Below are positions 8,658 to 19,919 of a DNA stretch of 64,000 bases, one piece after another; positions within the stretch are counted from its first letter, which is position 1, and the number at the start of each line of letters is the position of its first letter. Source of the DNA: Brachybacterium sp036311905 (GTDB lineage: Bacteria > Actinomycetota > Actinomycetes > Actinomycetales > Dermabacteraceae); contig NZ_JAZDCH010000005.1 in assembly GCF_036311905.1 (NCBI RefSeq), forward strand, positions 1-64,000. The letters are read 5' to 3'. A program made the translations under genes and the position numbers. The notes beneath the pieces were generated by a model, which was not told the DNA's origin, did not search any database, and saw only the letters and a list, made by a program, of their open reading frames with translations.

Positions 8658-8717
8658 TGGTCGTTGAATCCGCGGCTGCAAGACTGGATTCACCACACGC
8701 GATAAGAGGTAGACCTC

Positions 8718-9344
8718 GTGACCAACGTCACCCGCGCGCGTCGTCAGGCGCGCCTGTCCCGAGCCCTCGGGCTCCCCCTGACCCCGAAGTCGGTCAAGTA
8801 CTTCGAGAAGCGCCCGTACCCCCCGGGCGAGCACGGCCGCGCCCGTCGTCGGACCGAGTCCGACTACGCGGTCCGTCTGCGCGAGAAGCAGCGTCTCCGC
8901 GCCCAGTACGCCCTGCGCGAGAAGCAGATGCACCGCTCCTACCTGGACGCCAAGAAGGAGTCCGGCCTGACCGGTGAGTCGATGGTCGAGCTGCTCGAGA
9001 TGCGCCTCGACGCGCTCGTGCTGCGCTCCGGCTTTGCCCGCACCATCCTCCAGGCCCGCCAGGCCGTCGTGCACCGTCACGTCCTGGTCGACGGCAAGCT
9101 GGTGGACCGTCCCTCCTTCCGCGTGAAGCCGGGCCAGACCATCCAGATCAAGCCCAAGTCCCAGGCGATGGAGCCCTTCCAGATCGCGGCCGAGGGCGGC
9201 AACTCCGACGTCCTCGCCCAGGTCCCGTCCTACCTGTCGGTCGAGCTCGCCGAGCTGAAGTCCCAGCTGGTCTCGCGCCCCAAGCGCTCCGAGGTCCCCG
9301 TGACCTGCGACGTCCAGATGGTCGTCGAGTACTACGCGCGCTGA
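8718..9344 (+). CDS. rpsD: 30S ribosomal protein S4
   Basis: Primary 16S rRNA-binding protein that starts assembly of the small subunit. Begins with GTG after an AGAGGT ribosome site. It shows the long actinobacterial-type N-terminus (RQARLSRALGLPLTPK), the KYFEKRPYPPGEHG segment without zinc cysteines, and the S4 RNA-binding domain (about 97-160: MRLDALVLRSGFARTILQAR, then VVHRHVLVDGKLV). 208 aa is normal. It lies outside the rpsM-rpsK-rpoA operon, as in other Micrococcales, and has its own strong promoter. Confidence 0.97.
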   Translation: MTNVTRARRQARLSRALGLPLTPKSVKYFEKRPYPPGEHGRARRRTESDYAVRLREKQRLRAQYALREKQMHRSYLDAKKESGLTGESMVELLEMRLDALVLRSGFARTILQARQAVVHRHVLVDGKLVDRPSFRVKPGQTIQIKPKSQAMEPFQIAAEGGNSDVLAQVPSYLSVELAELKSQLVSRPKRSEVPVTCDVQMVVEYYAR

Positions 9345-9367
9345 CCTCCGCCTCACGCGTCGCGAAC

Positions 9368-9405
9368 GGCCCCGGCAGGTGTACTCCGGTACCCTGACCG
9401 GGGCC
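9368..9405 (+). terminator. Hairpin after rpsD, overlapping the alaS promoter
   Basis: Arms GGCCCCGG (9368-9375) and CCGGGGCC (9398-9405) flank a 22-base loop and are followed by TTCGTG, so termination would be weak. A TACCCT -10 candidate for alaS lies within the loop (9390-9395). Confidence 0.4.
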
Positions 9406-9454
9406 TTCGTGTCCCCCTCCGTCCACCGCAGTCCCGGAAGGACCCCCACCGACC

Positions 9455-12159
<2,705 letters not shown>

Positions 12160-12163
<4 letters not shown>

Positions 12164-12708
12164 GCGGCGCTCCCGGCTCGGACGCCCCCGCGGGCCTGCC
12201 CCGGGGGGTCCGCCTCGGCGTGGACGTCGGCGACGTCCGCGTGGGCATCGCCCGCAGCGACCTCGACGGACTGATCGCCACGCCCGTCGAGACCGCCCCC
12301 CGTGACACCGCGGTGACACGGGTCCTCACCGAGGCCGTCGAGGCCGAGGCCCGTGTCATCATGGTCGGGCTCCCGCGCTCCCTGGATGGCAGCGAGGGCG
12401 CAGCGGCGAGGAAGGCGCGCGATTTCGCCGAACGGCTCGCCGCACAGCTCGACCGGAGCGATCGGGACGTGGAGGTGAGGATGCTCGACGAGCGTCTCAC
12501 CACCGTCTCGGCGCACCAGGCCCTGCACGCCTCCGGGCGGAAGGGACGCAAGCACCGCCAGGTCGTCGACCAGGTCGCCGCCGTGATGATCCTCCAGCAG
12601 GCGCTGGACATCGAACGGTCGACCGGGGCGCGCGCCGGGGAGCTCGTCGAGGTCGACACCGACCTCCCGGGCGACGCCGGCCCCGTGGGACAGGAGGAAG
12701 CGGGATGA
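12160..12708 (+). CDS. ruvX: Putative pre-16S rRNA nuclease / YqgF-type Holliday-junction resolvase fold
   Basis: 182 aa RNase H-fold nuclease of the YqgF/RuvX family, linked in E. coli to 16S rRNA 5' processing. The metal-binding residues are visible in GVDVGDVRVGIARSD near the N-terminus, VGLPRSLDG in the middle, and DERLTTVSAHQ plus a final Asp in VVDQVAAVMILQ. It starts with ATG overlapping the alaS stop by 4 bases and itself overlaps mltG by 4. A C-terminal acidic tail of about 30 residues lies beyond the fold. Confidence 0.9.
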
Positions 12709-13862
12709 ACGACGAGGACTCGAGCTTCGAGGAGCTCGCCGAGGAGCAGCACGGATCCGGCAGCGGCCGGGGACGGCGCCGCGCCACACGTCGCCGCGCG
12801 GGCTTCCTGCGCACCGTGCTCCCGGCACTGCTGGTGATCGCCGTCGTCGTCGGCATCGGCTGGGGCGGCTACACCGGCTACCGCTGGGTCACCTCCAACG
12901 TCTCCATGGAGGCGGAGGAGACGGACTTCCCGGGCCCCGGCTCCGGCGAGGCGATCGTGGAGGTCGCCGAGGGCGACACCGGCACGGACATCGCCGGGAC
13001 CCTCGTCGAGGCGGGCGTCATCAAGTCGAGCGGTCCCTTCATCAACCTCTTCACCTCGACCCCGGACGCCGCCGGCATCGAGCCGGGCGTCTACCGGCTC
13101 AAGCTGGAGATGTCCTCGGCCGATGCGCTCAACGCGCTCCTGGATCCGGCGAACCTCGCAGGCCACCGCGTGATCATCCCGGAGGGGCTGCGGCTCACCC
13201 AGATCTGGCCGCTGCTCTCCGAGGCCTCCGGCATCCCCGTCGAGGACTTCGAGGCCGCGGCGGTCGACTACACCGCCTACGGCATCCCGGAGAACTCCGC
13301 CGGGACCCTCGAGGGCTACCTCTGGCCGGGCCGCTACGACATCCCCGAGGACGCCACCGCCGAGCAGGTGATCCAGATGATGTGGGACCGCATGGAGAAG
13401 CAGCTGACGGACCGCGGCATCGCCGAGGCCGACTGGCATCGCACGCTCACCCTCGCCTCTCTCGCCGAGCTCGAAGCGAACAAGGAGGAGGACTACGGGA
13501 AGGTCGTCCGCGTCATCCTCAACCGCCTCGAGGGTGCCGGGGAAGCCGGCGGAACGCCCATGCCGCTGCAGTTCGACTCGACCGTGCACTACGTGGCCGG
13601 GAAGAACTCGGCGGTGGCCACCACCAATGCCGAGCGCGCCATCGACTCCCCGTACAACACGTACAAGTACGCCGGTCTGCCGCCCGGTCCGATCGCCGCC
13701 CCCGGGGGACCGGCCCTCGACGCAGCGGTGTCCCCGCCCGCGGGGGACTGGCTCTACTTCGTCACGGTCAACACCGACACAGGCGAGACGCGCTTCGCGG
13801 AGACCTGGGCCGAGCACGAGCAGAACGTCGCGGACTGGCAGGAATGGGCGCAGTCGAAGTGA
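12705..13862 (+). CDS. mltG: Endolytic murein transglycosylase
   Basis: Membrane-anchored lytic transglycosylase that cuts nascent glycan strands and ends their elongation. An acidic/basic cytoplasmic tail of about 30 residues leads to one membrane helix (about 34-55, VLPALLVIAVVVGIGWGG), then a LysM-like domain and the YceG catalytic domain. The catalytic Glu lies in TLASLAELEANKEE (the ASxxExE motif), followed by NRLE, MPLQFDSTVHY and SPYNTYKYAGLPPGPI. 385 aa. Coupled to ruvX and aroE. Confidence 0.93.
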   Translation: MNDEDSSFEELAEEQHGSGSGRGRRRATRRRAGFLRTVLPALLVIAVVVGIGWGGYTGYRWVTSNVSMEAEETDFPGPGSGEAIVEVAEGDTGTDIAGTLVEAGVIKSSGPFINLFTSTPDAAGIEPGVYRLKLEMSSADALNALLDPANLAGHRVIIPEGLRLTQIWPLLSEASGIPVEDFEAAAVDYTAYGIPENSAGTLEGYLWPGRYDIPEDATAEQVIQMMWDRMEKQLTDRGIAEADWHRTLTLASLAELEANKEEDYGKVVRVILNRLEGAGEAGGTPMPLQFDSTVHYVAGKNSAVATTNAERAIDSPYNTYKYAGLPPGPIAAPGGPALDAAVSPPAGDWLYFVTVNTDTGETRFAETWAEHEQNVADWQEWAQSK

Positions 13863-14806
13863 TGTCGGCCGAGCCCGAGCCTGCGATCGGGCAGGCGCTC
13901 CCGCGGCGACGCTTCGCCGTGATCGGCTCGCCCGTGGACCACTCGCTCTCCCCGGTGCTGCACCGCACCGCCTACGCGGAGCTCGGCGTCACCGATGCCG
14001 AGTACGTGCGCCACGAGGTCGGTGCGGGCGAGCTCGCGGCCTTCCTCACCGACGGTCCAGGCCGTGACCTGCAGGGGCTGAGCGTCACCATGCCCGGCAA
14101 GCCCGAGGCGCACGACCTGGCGGCCGAACGGGATGCGACCGCGACGGCTCTCGGCATCGCCAACACCCTCGTGCGCCGGCCCGATGGCACCTGGCGGGCC
14201 GAGAACCATGACGTGCACGGCATCGTCGCCGCGTTGCGCGATCACGGGGCCCCCGTCCGCCGCGGTCGGGGAGCGGTCGCGCCATCGAGCGCGGGCGGTG
14301 CCGGGCCGACGGGGGCCGTGCTGGGCTCGGGGGCGACCGCGCTGAGCGCCGTCGCGGCGCTCGTCGAGCTGGGTGCCCGCGAGATCCTGCTCAGCGCCCG
14401 CAGCCCCGAGAAGCTCGTCCCCCTCGAGGTCCTGGCCGCGGGACATGGCGTGCAGGTGCGCCGCGTCTCCTGGGAGGACAACCGGCAGCTGCTCACCGCG
14501 GACCTCGTCGTGAGCGCCCTCGCCGTCCCCGGGGCGCAGGCCGTCGCCGCGGACTGGACCACGGGCGGCCAGCGGGATACGGCACCGGGAGCGGTGCCGG
14601 GCGTCTTCCTGGATGTCCTCTACGACCCCTGGCCGGCACCCCTCGCCGGTCTCGTCGGGGCGCTCGGCGGCGAGGTCGCCGATGGGCTCGAGATGCTCGC
14701 CCATCAAGCGGATCTGCAGGTCCGCTCGATGCTCGGGGTGCAGCGCGCCCCGGTCCGGGCCATGCTCGAGGCCGCTCGCCGCGAGCTCGCCTCCCGCTCG
14801 AGCTGA
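13862..14806 (+). CDS. aroE: Shikimate dehydrogenase
   Basis: NADP-dependent reduction of 3-dehydroshikimate in aromatic amino acid synthesis. Seen: GSPVDHSLSPVLHRTAY (shikimate-binding Ser pair), LSVTMPGKPEAHD (catalytic Lys; most relatives have PHK, here PGK), ANTLVRR, AENHDVHGIVAAL, then a Rossmann segment GAVLGSGATALSAVAAL and the C-terminal GLEMLAHQADLQ. 314 aa, slightly long because of a Gly/Ala insert before the Rossmann motif. The ATG shares one base with the mltG stop (TGATG). Confidence 0.9.
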   Translation: MSAEPEPAIGQALPRRRFAVIGSPVDHSLSPVLHRTAYAELGVTDAEYVRHEVGAGELAAFLTDGPGRDLQGLSVTMPGKPEAHDLAAERDATATALGIANTLVRRPDGTWRAENHDVHGIVAALRDHGAPVRRGRGAVAPSSAGGAGPTGAVLGSGATALSAVAALVELGAREILLSARSPEKLVPLEVLAAGHGVQVRRVSWEDNRQLLTADLVVSALAVPGAQAVAADWTTGGQRDTAPGAVPGVFLDVLYDPWPAPLAGLVGALGGEVADGLEMLAHQADLQVRSMLGVQRAPVRAMLEAARRELASRSS

Positions 14807-14861
14807 GCCGCGCGAGCGTCCCGGGGCCGTCGCCGCGACGGCGGTCGCGGAGGGTCGATGG

Positions 14862-14895
14862 TCCCTTGAATCCTTCAGTCAAGGGATAGTAAAGT
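14862..14895 (+). promoter_or_regulatory. Promoter with an overlapping inverted repeat
   Basis: TTGAAT (14866-14871) and TAAAGT (14890-14895) form a -35/-10 pair with an 18-base spacer. An 8-bp perfect inverted repeat, TCCCTTGA (14862-14869) and TCAAGGGA (14879-14886), covers the -35 and most of the spacer, as an operator would. The arms resemble the HspR HAIR half-sites but the gap is 9 rather than 11 bases. Confidence 0.5.
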
Positions 14896-14948
14896 CGGAC
14901 GGATCCACGGGGGCAGAGGGCCATCGGACGAGCACGAGGGAGTGACTC

Positions 14949-15368
14949 ATGGAGACACGGCGAGGATCCTGGGAGCCGACGGCGACCCAGCGCACGGAGA
15001 TCGACTCCCCGGCGACCCCGATCCCGACCGCGGACACCACCTCCCTCCCGATCCTCCCCGAGACGTCCACCCCGTTGCTGCGCCGCTGCACCGCCCTCGC
15101 GGCCCGGGCCCGGGTCGACCTGCTGACCCCCTCCGTCCACGGCTCGGCCGACGAGCTCGAGCTGGTGCTCGCCGAGCTGAGCACCTGGGAGCCGCAGCGG
15201 GTCATCGACCCCGATCCGACCATGCTGGCCCTCGCCGCCGCCTCGCTGCAGGACCTCGCCGAGCGCGTGGCGGATCCGGCGCGGGTGGGGGCGGGGTCCC
15301 AGATCGCCCTCGTCCTGGATCTCCTCCACGCCGTCATGCCCGGATCGCGAGTGACAGCCCCAGCGTGA
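14949..15368 (+). CDS. Hypothetical protein
   Basis: 139 aa, not recognised. The first 45 residues are Thr/Pro-rich and probably disordered. The rest looks helical, with a segment rich in Leu/Ala (about 88-125: ALAAASLQDLAERV, IALVLDLLHAVM). No signal peptide, membrane segment or catalytic motif is evident. GGGAG lies seven bases before the ATG. Codon use matches its neighbours. It is the only gene between the alaS operon and tRNA-Leu and has its own promoter with an inverted repeat, so it may be a regulated single gene. Confidence 0.6.
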   Translation: METRRGSWEPTATQRTEIDSPATPIPTADTTSLPILPETSTPLLRRCTALAARARVDLLTPSVHGSADELELVLAELSTWEPQRVIDPDPTMLALAAASLQDLAERVADPARVGAGSQIALVLDLLHAVMPGSRVTAPA

Positions 15369-15428
15369 TGATGGCCACGTCATGCCTGGCAGAGCCCAGA
15401 TCGGTCGTCGACGGACCCGGGGTCGTGC

Positions 15429-15434
15429 TAATCT
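15429..15434 (+). promoter_or_regulatory. -10 element for tRNA-Leu
   Basis: TAATCT lies 25 bases before the mature tRNA 5' end, with GTCGAC (15407-15412) as a plausible -35 at 16 bases. Confidence 0.45.
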
Positions 15435-15459
15435 TCTCGAGTCGCTACGGCGGCCATTC

Positions 15460-15545
15460 GTCCGGATGGCGGAATTGGTAGACGCGCTAGCTTGAGGTGC
15501 TAGTGACCGTATTAGGTCGTGGGGGTTCAAGTCCCCCTTCGGACA
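15460..15545 (+). tRNA. tRNA-Leu (anticodon GAG)
   Basis: An 86-base class II tRNA. The acceptor stem pairs GTCCGGA (15460-15466) with TTCGGAC (15538-15544), with one G-T pair, and A15545 is the discriminator base. The D arm is GGCGGAATTGGTAGACGC, the anticodon stem CTAGC/GCTAG encloses TTGAGGT with anticodon GAG, a variable arm follows, and GGGGGTTCAAGTCCCCC is the T arm. CCA is not encoded. It reads CUC and CUU, CUC being a major Leu codon in this DNA. Confidence 0.97.
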
Positions 15546-15551
15546 CGGTAT

Positions 15552-15587
15552 GACGAAGGGCCCCGGTTCTCACCGGGGCCCTTCGTC
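15552..15587 (+). terminator. Terminator after tRNA-Leu
   Basis: Perfect 16-bp inverted repeat (arms 15552-15567 and 15572-15587) with a TCTC loop, six bases past the tRNA. There is no T run after it. Confidence 0.75.
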
Positions 15588-15722
15588 GTCGTCCGGGCGG
15601 AGCGGACAGGGCGGCTCGGTCCCGAGCACGTCCCGGGACCCGGGGGAAGGCGGGGCGGTCAGCCGCTCCTCGACGGCTCCCTGCTCGCTACGATGCGGCC
15701 ATCCGGCGCACAAGGAGCCCCC

Positions 15723-17099
15723 GTGACGAGCCTGCCCGAACCCGTCCCCGCGGCGGAGCCCCCGTCGGACGTGCCCGCGGTCCGCCCCACCCCGCCGTGG
15801 CGCTACGCCCTGGGCATGTTCGGCACCTCGATCCCGATCAACTTCATCAAGGGGTCGATCGTCCTCTTCTACGTCGACGAGCTGGGGCTGGACGTGCGGG
15901 CCTATGCGATCGTGATGATCGTCTACGCGATCATCGACGCGCTCGACAACCCGCTGCTGGGTCATCTCTCCGACCGCACCCGCAGCCGCTTCGGCCGACG
16001 TCGACCCTGGCTCCTGGTGGGCGCTCCTCTCCTCGCCGCCTCGATGATCGCGCTGTTCAGCCCGCCCGCGGCGCTCGACGGCACGGCCCTGGTGCTCTGG
16101 TTCGCCGTCTTCGCGATCCTCTGCGAGCTGATGGACTCGATGCTCAACGCGAACTACGGAGCGCTCCTGCCCGAGCTCTTCCCCGGGGAGCGGCGGCGTG
16201 CGGTCGCCAACGCCCTGCGCCAGGGCTTCCAGCTGATCGCCATGATCATCTCCCTCGCCCTCACCCCGATCCTGACGACTTCCTGGCTGGGCAGCGAGCA
16301 CAGCACCGAGGGCTTCTCGCGCACCGCGCTGCTCTACGGCGTGATCGCGGTCGTGGTGATCGTCGTGATGGCCCTCGGGGCCCGGGAGGACCCCCGCCAC
16401 TCGGCGCTCGAGCGACCGCGTCTGGGCCGGGCGGTGCTGCAGATCCTGCGCACCCGGCAGTTCTGGTCCGTGGGCCTCACCGGCGCCTGCTACACCGCCG
16501 CGCTCGGCCTCGTGCTCTCGGGGGTCCAGCTCTACGTCCGTCACACCCTCGGGCTTCCCGTCGCCTACGCCTTCGCGCTCCAGGGGGCGGTGATCGTCGT
16601 GGCGGCCGCGGGGCTCGCGGTGTGGGCGCAGGTGATCGCGCGCATCGGGGCCCTGCGCGCCTGGCGCTGGGCCTTCGTCGTGCTGGCGGCGGGGTTCGCG
16701 CTGCTGCTGATGGCGCCGACGCTGGCGACCGCGATCGGAGCGGGAGTGGTGCTCGGCGCCGGTTGGGCCGGGATGATGGCGACGCACGATCTCGTCGTCG
16801 CGCGGGTGCTCGATGCCGATGCGGCCCGGCACGGGACGCACCGGGAGGGCCTGTTCCTCTCGGCCTTCGGGGTGTTCGGCCGGCTCAACGGCATCGTCTC
16901 GGGCGTGGCCCTGGCCTCGCTCGGAGTGTTCTTCGGCTACTACTCGGGAGAGGACCCGGGGGAGCGGACCGGCCTCGCCTTCCGCGTCTACCTGTGCGCC
17001 TACCCGCTCGGCCTCGTGGTCCTCGGCGCGATCGCCGCCCGTTTCGTGCGCATCCCGGCCGCTCCCGAAGATTCTGGAGTAGTGTCCAGTACAGACTGA
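15723..17099 (+). CDS. MFS sugar transporter, GPH (MelB-like) family
   Basis: 458-aa cation-coupled sugar permease of the glycoside-pentoside-hexuronide family. The signature DALDNPLLGHLSDRTRSRFG followed by RRRPWLL lies between helices 2 and 3, and about 12 membrane segments span the protein. It starts with GTG at 15723 after AAGGAG; TACGAT (15689-15694) upstream is a likely -10. Earlier in-frame starts would run back into the tRNA and are rejected. The substrate cannot be read from sequence. A polysaccharide deacetylase-like gene follows 13 bases later, so a role in taking up an acetylated oligosaccharide is a reasonable guess. Confidence 0.85.
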   Translation: MTSLPEPVPAAEPPSDVPAVRPTPPWRYALGMFGTSIPINFIKGSIVLFYVDELGLDVRAYAIVMIVYAIIDALDNPLLGHLSDRTRSRFGRRRPWLLVGAPLLAASMIALFSPPAALDGTALVLWFAVFAILCELMDSMLNANYGALLPELFPGERRRAVANALRQGFQLIAMIISLALTPILTTSWLGSEHSTEGFSRTALLYGVIAVVVIVVMALGAREDPRHSALERPRLGRAVLQILRTRQFWSVGLTGACYTAALGLVLSGVQLYVRHTLGLPVAYAFALQGAVIVVAAAGLAVWAQVIARIGALRAWRWAFVVLAAGFALLLMAPTLATAIGAGVVLGAGWAGMMATHDLVVARVLDADAARHGTHREGLFLSAFGVFGRLNGIVSGVALASLGVFFGYYSGEDPGERTGLAFRVYLCAYPLGLVVLGAIAARFVRIPAAPEDSGVVSSTD

Positions 17100-17112
17100 A
17101 CCGGGAGGCGCC

Positions 17113-17967
17113 GTGGCCGTTCGACGACTCGTCATCACCGCCGACGACCTCGGCCGCGACCCCCTCACCGACCAGGTGATCGCCGAGCTCGCCGCGGCCG
17201 GGGCCATCACCGCCGCCTCCCTGCTCGTCACCACGCCCCACGCGGAGCGGGCGGCCCGCGCGGTCCACGCCGCGGGGATCACCCCGCACCTGCATACCTG
17301 CCTCGTCGCCGAGAGCACCGGGGGACCGTGGCGGCTGCTCACCGACGCCCCCTCGCTGCACGAGCCGGACGGCACCCTGCGCCTCGCGGACCCGCTCACC
17401 GAGCTCTGCGCCCAGGACAGGGAGGTCCTGGCCGAGCTCGAGGCGCAGCTGGGATGGATGCACGACAGGGGCATGCGACCGCGGGCCGTCGACTCGCACA
17501 CCGGAACCCTCTACGGCCTGCACGGCGGCGGGCTCCTGCCCGGGGCGCTGCACTGGGCCGCTCGGCACGGCCTCGCCGTGCGCCTGCCCCGCGACCCCGA
17601 ACCGCTCCGCCACCTCGACCGGCCCGGTGCCGCCGCGCCGCGGTCCTCCCTGCTCGGTCCGACGGAGCGCGAGGCGCGGCACCGCCGGGCCGTGGAGCTC
17701 GCCGACCACCTCGGGGTGCCGATCCCGGCTGCGATCCTCACCAACCCGCTCCCCGCCCGCCTCCTCGGCTCCTACGAGGCGCTCCGCGACCGGCTGCTGC
17801 ACGGCGTGGCCCGGTTGCCGCCCGGCACCTCGGAGCTGTTCCTCCATCCGTCGGGCGAGGGCCCCGGCATCCCGCCGGAGCGGGCCTGGGAGGCGCGGCT
17901 GCTGCACGATGCGCAGTGGTGGGACGCCCTGGCCTCGACGGGGGTCGAGCTCGTCGACCGCTGGTGA
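17113..17967 (+). CDS. ChbG/YdjC-family carbohydrate deacetylase
   Basis: 284 aa. The family removes N-acetyl groups from small oligosaccharides such as diacetylchitobiose with a metal ion. Seen: LVITADDLGRDPLTD at the N-terminus (Asp pair), ITPHLHTCLV in place of the usual histidine-containing strand, and AVDSHTGTLYGLHGG (metal-binding His). The start is GTG at 17113, after CGGGAGG. It follows the GPH transporter with a 13-base gap, fitting transport and intracellular deacetylation of one sugar. A TAGTGT hexamer and a short CTGGA/TCCAG repeat at the end of the transporter gene might give separate control, but this is weak. Confidence 0.82.
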   Translation: MAVRRLVITADDLGRDPLTDQVIAELAAAGAITAASLLVTTPHAERAARAVHAAGITPHLHTCLVAESTGGPWRLLTDAPSLHEPDGTLRLADPLTELCAQDREVLAELEAQLGWMHDRGMRPRAVDSHTGTLYGLHGGGLLPGALHWAARHGLAVRLPRDPEPLRHLDRPGAAAPRSSLLGPTEREARHRRAVELADHLGVPIPAAILTNPLPARLLGSYEALRDRLLHGVARLPPGTSELFLHPSGEGPGIPPERAWEARLLHDAQWWDALASTGVELVDRW

Positions 17968-18005
17968 GGCGGGGGAGCGGTGCCCGCCCGTGGAAGAATC
18001 CCGGC

Positions 18006-18473
18006 ATGGTCCACGTCTTCCTCCACGAGCCCGCGATCGCCGGCAACACGGGCAACGCCATCCGCCTCGCCGCCGTCACCGGGGCACGCCTCCACCTCAT
18101 CGAGCCTCTCGGCTTCGACTTCGAGGACGCGAAACTGCGCCGCGCCGGGCTGGACTACCACGACCTCGCCGACGTGAACGTCCACCCCGATCTGGAGACG
18201 GCCCTCGCGGCCGTCCCGGTCTCCCGGGTCTTCGCCTTCACCGCGCGCACCGAGACCACCTTCGGCGAGATCGAGTACCGGCCGGACGACGTGCTCCTGT
18301 TCGGCACCGAGCCGACCGGGCTGCCCGCGGAGGCGCTCTCCCATCCGCGGGTCACCGCCCGGGTGCGGATCCCGATGCTGCCCGCGCGCCGCTCGCTCAA
18401 CCTCGCCAACTCGGTGTCGATCGCCGTCTACGAGGCCTGGCGCCAGAACGGCTACGACGGGGCGGGCGTGTGA
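18006..18473 (+). CDS. trmL: tRNA (cytidine/uridine-34 2'-O)-methyltransferase TrmL
   Basis: 155-aa minimal SPOUT methyltransferase that methylates the wobble ribose of tRNA-Leu isoacceptors in E. coli. Seen: PAIAGNTGNAIRLAA (RNA/SAM site), LLFGTEPTGLP (knot motif 2) and ARRSLNLANSVSIAVYEA (motif 3). The short length without an RNA-binding extension is typical. The ATG at 18006 is the first that gives the family N-terminus. The stop overlaps the next methyltransferase start (TGATG). Confidence 0.92.
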   Translation: MVHVFLHEPAIAGNTGNAIRLAAVTGARLHLIEPLGFDFEDAKLRRAGLDYHDLADVNVHPDLETALAAVPVSRVFAFTARTETTFGEIEYRPDDVLLFGTEPTGLPAEALSHPRVTARVRIPMLPARRSLNLANSVSIAVYEAWRQNGYDGAGV

Positions 18474-19318
18474 TGGCCCGACGTCCCGTCCGCATCGAGC
18501 GCCGCAACGCCCAGTTCCAGCAGTGGCAGGCGCTGCTGACCAACCGCACCAAGCGCACCCGCAGCGGGGAGATGGTGATCCAGGGGGTGCGTCCCCTGAC
18601 GCTCGCCCTCGAGCACGGGATCGAGATCCGCACTCTGCTCAGCGACGGCCGCGAGACCCCGAGCCGCTGGGCGCGCGAGCTCCTCGCAGACCCTCCCGCG
18701 CCGGTCATCGATCTCGCCCCCGAGCTCATGGCCGAGCTGGGGGAGCGGGACGAGGGGACCCCCGAGCTGCTCGCCCTCGCCGCGATCCCCGCTGACGACC
18801 TCTCGCGCCTCTCGCCGGAGGTGCTCGGCCCCGACGCGCTCGTGGTCGCCTTCGACCGTCCCTCCGGTCCGCGGAACATCGGCTCGCTGGTGCGCTCGGC
18901 CGACGCGCTCGGCGCGAGCGCGGTGATCACCACCGGTCATGCGGCGGACGTCTGGGATCCCGCCGCGATCCGCGCCTCGACCGGGAGCGTCTTCGCCCTC
19001 CCGGTGCTGCGCCTGTCGTCGCCGCGGGAGGTCCTCGCGCATCTCGAGGGGCAACGGGCCGGCGGCGTCGACTGGCGGGTGGTGGGTCTGGACGAGGCCG
19101 GCGGGCACACGCTCGAGAGCACCGATCTCACCGGTCCGGTGCTGCTCGTGGTCGGCAACGAGACCGCGGGCATGAGCGCCCAGTGGCGGGAGGCCTGCGC
19201 CGTGATCGCGGAGATCCCCATGGTCCCCGGCACGGGCGCCTCCTCGCTCAACGCCGCCGTGGCGGGCTCGATCGCCCTCTACGAAGCGCGACGCCAGCGG
19301 GACGCCGCGGCCCGCTGA
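18473..19318 (+). CDS. SpoU/TrmH-family RNA 2'-O-methyltransferase
   Basis: 281 aa with an N-terminal L30e-like substrate-binding domain (about 20-100) and a C-terminal SPOUT knot: RNIGSLVRSADALGASAVI (motif 1, about 142), LLVVGNETAGMS (motif 2) and GASSLNAAVAGSIALYE (motif 3). The family includes 23S rRNA and tRNA Gm/Um methylases; the exact target is not fixed by sequence. It is translationally coupled to trmL by a one-base overlap, giving two SPOUT enzymes in tandem. Confidence 0.88.
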   Translation: MARRPVRIERRNAQFQQWQALLTNRTKRTRSGEMVIQGVRPLTLALEHGIEIRTLLSDGRETPSRWARELLADPPAPVIDLAPELMAELGERDEGTPELLALAAIPADDLSRLSPEVLGPDALVVAFDRPSGPRNIGSLVRSADALGASAVITTGHAADVWDPAAIRASTGSVFALPVLRLSSPREVLAHLEGQRAGGVDWRVVGLDEAGGHTLESTDLTGPVLLVVGNETAGMSAQWREACAVIAEIPMVPGTGASSLNAAVAGSIALYEARRQRDAAAR

Positions 19319-19351
19319 TCGGGGCCCGGGCGGGACGCCGGGGGAGCGGGG

Positions 19352-19852
19352 TCAGGCCGTGCCGAGGGCGGCCGCCACGAGCGGCGCCCCGGCGAGGCCC
19401 AGCACGGGGCCCGAGAGCAGGATCGGACCGTACGCGAAGCGCTCCCCGGACCGGCCGCGCAGCAGCAGCACCGATCCGACGATCCCTCCGAGCAGGGCGA
19501 TCCCCAACAGCGCCGCGAGGAGCTCCTCCCCGCCGAGGGCCCCGCTCATGAGCACCACGGCCGGCAGGGTCTTGGCATCGCCCATCCCCAGCAGCTGCGG
19601 GGCGAGCAGGGCGAGAAGCACCGCGCCGAGGCCCAGGACGAGCGCGAGCACGGCCGCCGATCGCAGTGGCGCGCGGAGGGCGGGCTCGACGAGGGCGCAG
19701 AGGATCAGGCCGATCGCGACCGCCGCCGTGAGCAGGCCGACCCACCGGTTGGGCAGCCGGTGCTCCCGCAGATCGATGCGCGCGAGCACCACCGCGGGCG
19801 GCGCATAGGCGACCGCCAGTACGAGGAGCGGGAGCAGCACCGGCGGCGACAT
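19352..19852 (-). CDS. Prepilin peptidase (A24 family), short form
   Basis: 166-aa polytopic membrane aspartyl protease related to type IV prepilin and TadV peptidases. The two catalytic aspartates lie in RIDLREHRLPNRWVG (about residue 26) and LGMGDAKTLPAVVL (GxGD motif, about 91). About six hydrophobic segments fill the rest. It lacks the N-terminal methyltransferase domain and zinc cysteines of full PilD. No pilin genes are in this window, so its substrates are elsewhere. It faces the RNA methyltransferase gene tail to tail. Confidence 0.8.
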   Translation of the reverse strand: MSPPVLLPLLVLAVAYAPPAVVLARIDLREHRLPNRWVGLLTAAVAIGLILCALVEPALRAPLRSAAVLALVLGLGAVLLALLAPQLLGMGDAKTLPAVVLMSGALGGEELLAALLGIALLGGIVGSVLLLRGRSGERFAYGPILLSGPVLGLAGAPLVAAALGTA

Positions 19853-19919
19853 GCGCCCAGTCCATCAGACCGCGCCCGTCGGCGCTCCCGCACCCCGCGC
19901 TCTGTGGACAGCGCGGCGG

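Noticed and set aside
9368..9454. T-box or other riboswitch upstream of alaS
   Set aside because: Only a weak hairpin and a -10 candidate are visible; no T-box sequence or conserved leader blocks.
14862..14886. HspR HAIR element
   Set aside because: Half-sites are similar but the spacing is 9 instead of 11 bases and no chaperone gene follows; kept only as an unnamed inverted repeat.
17074..17097. Palindromic operator with TAGTGT before the deacetylase gene
   Set aside because: Lies inside the last codons of the transporter gene, the arms are only 5 bp, and the second palindrome is imperfect.
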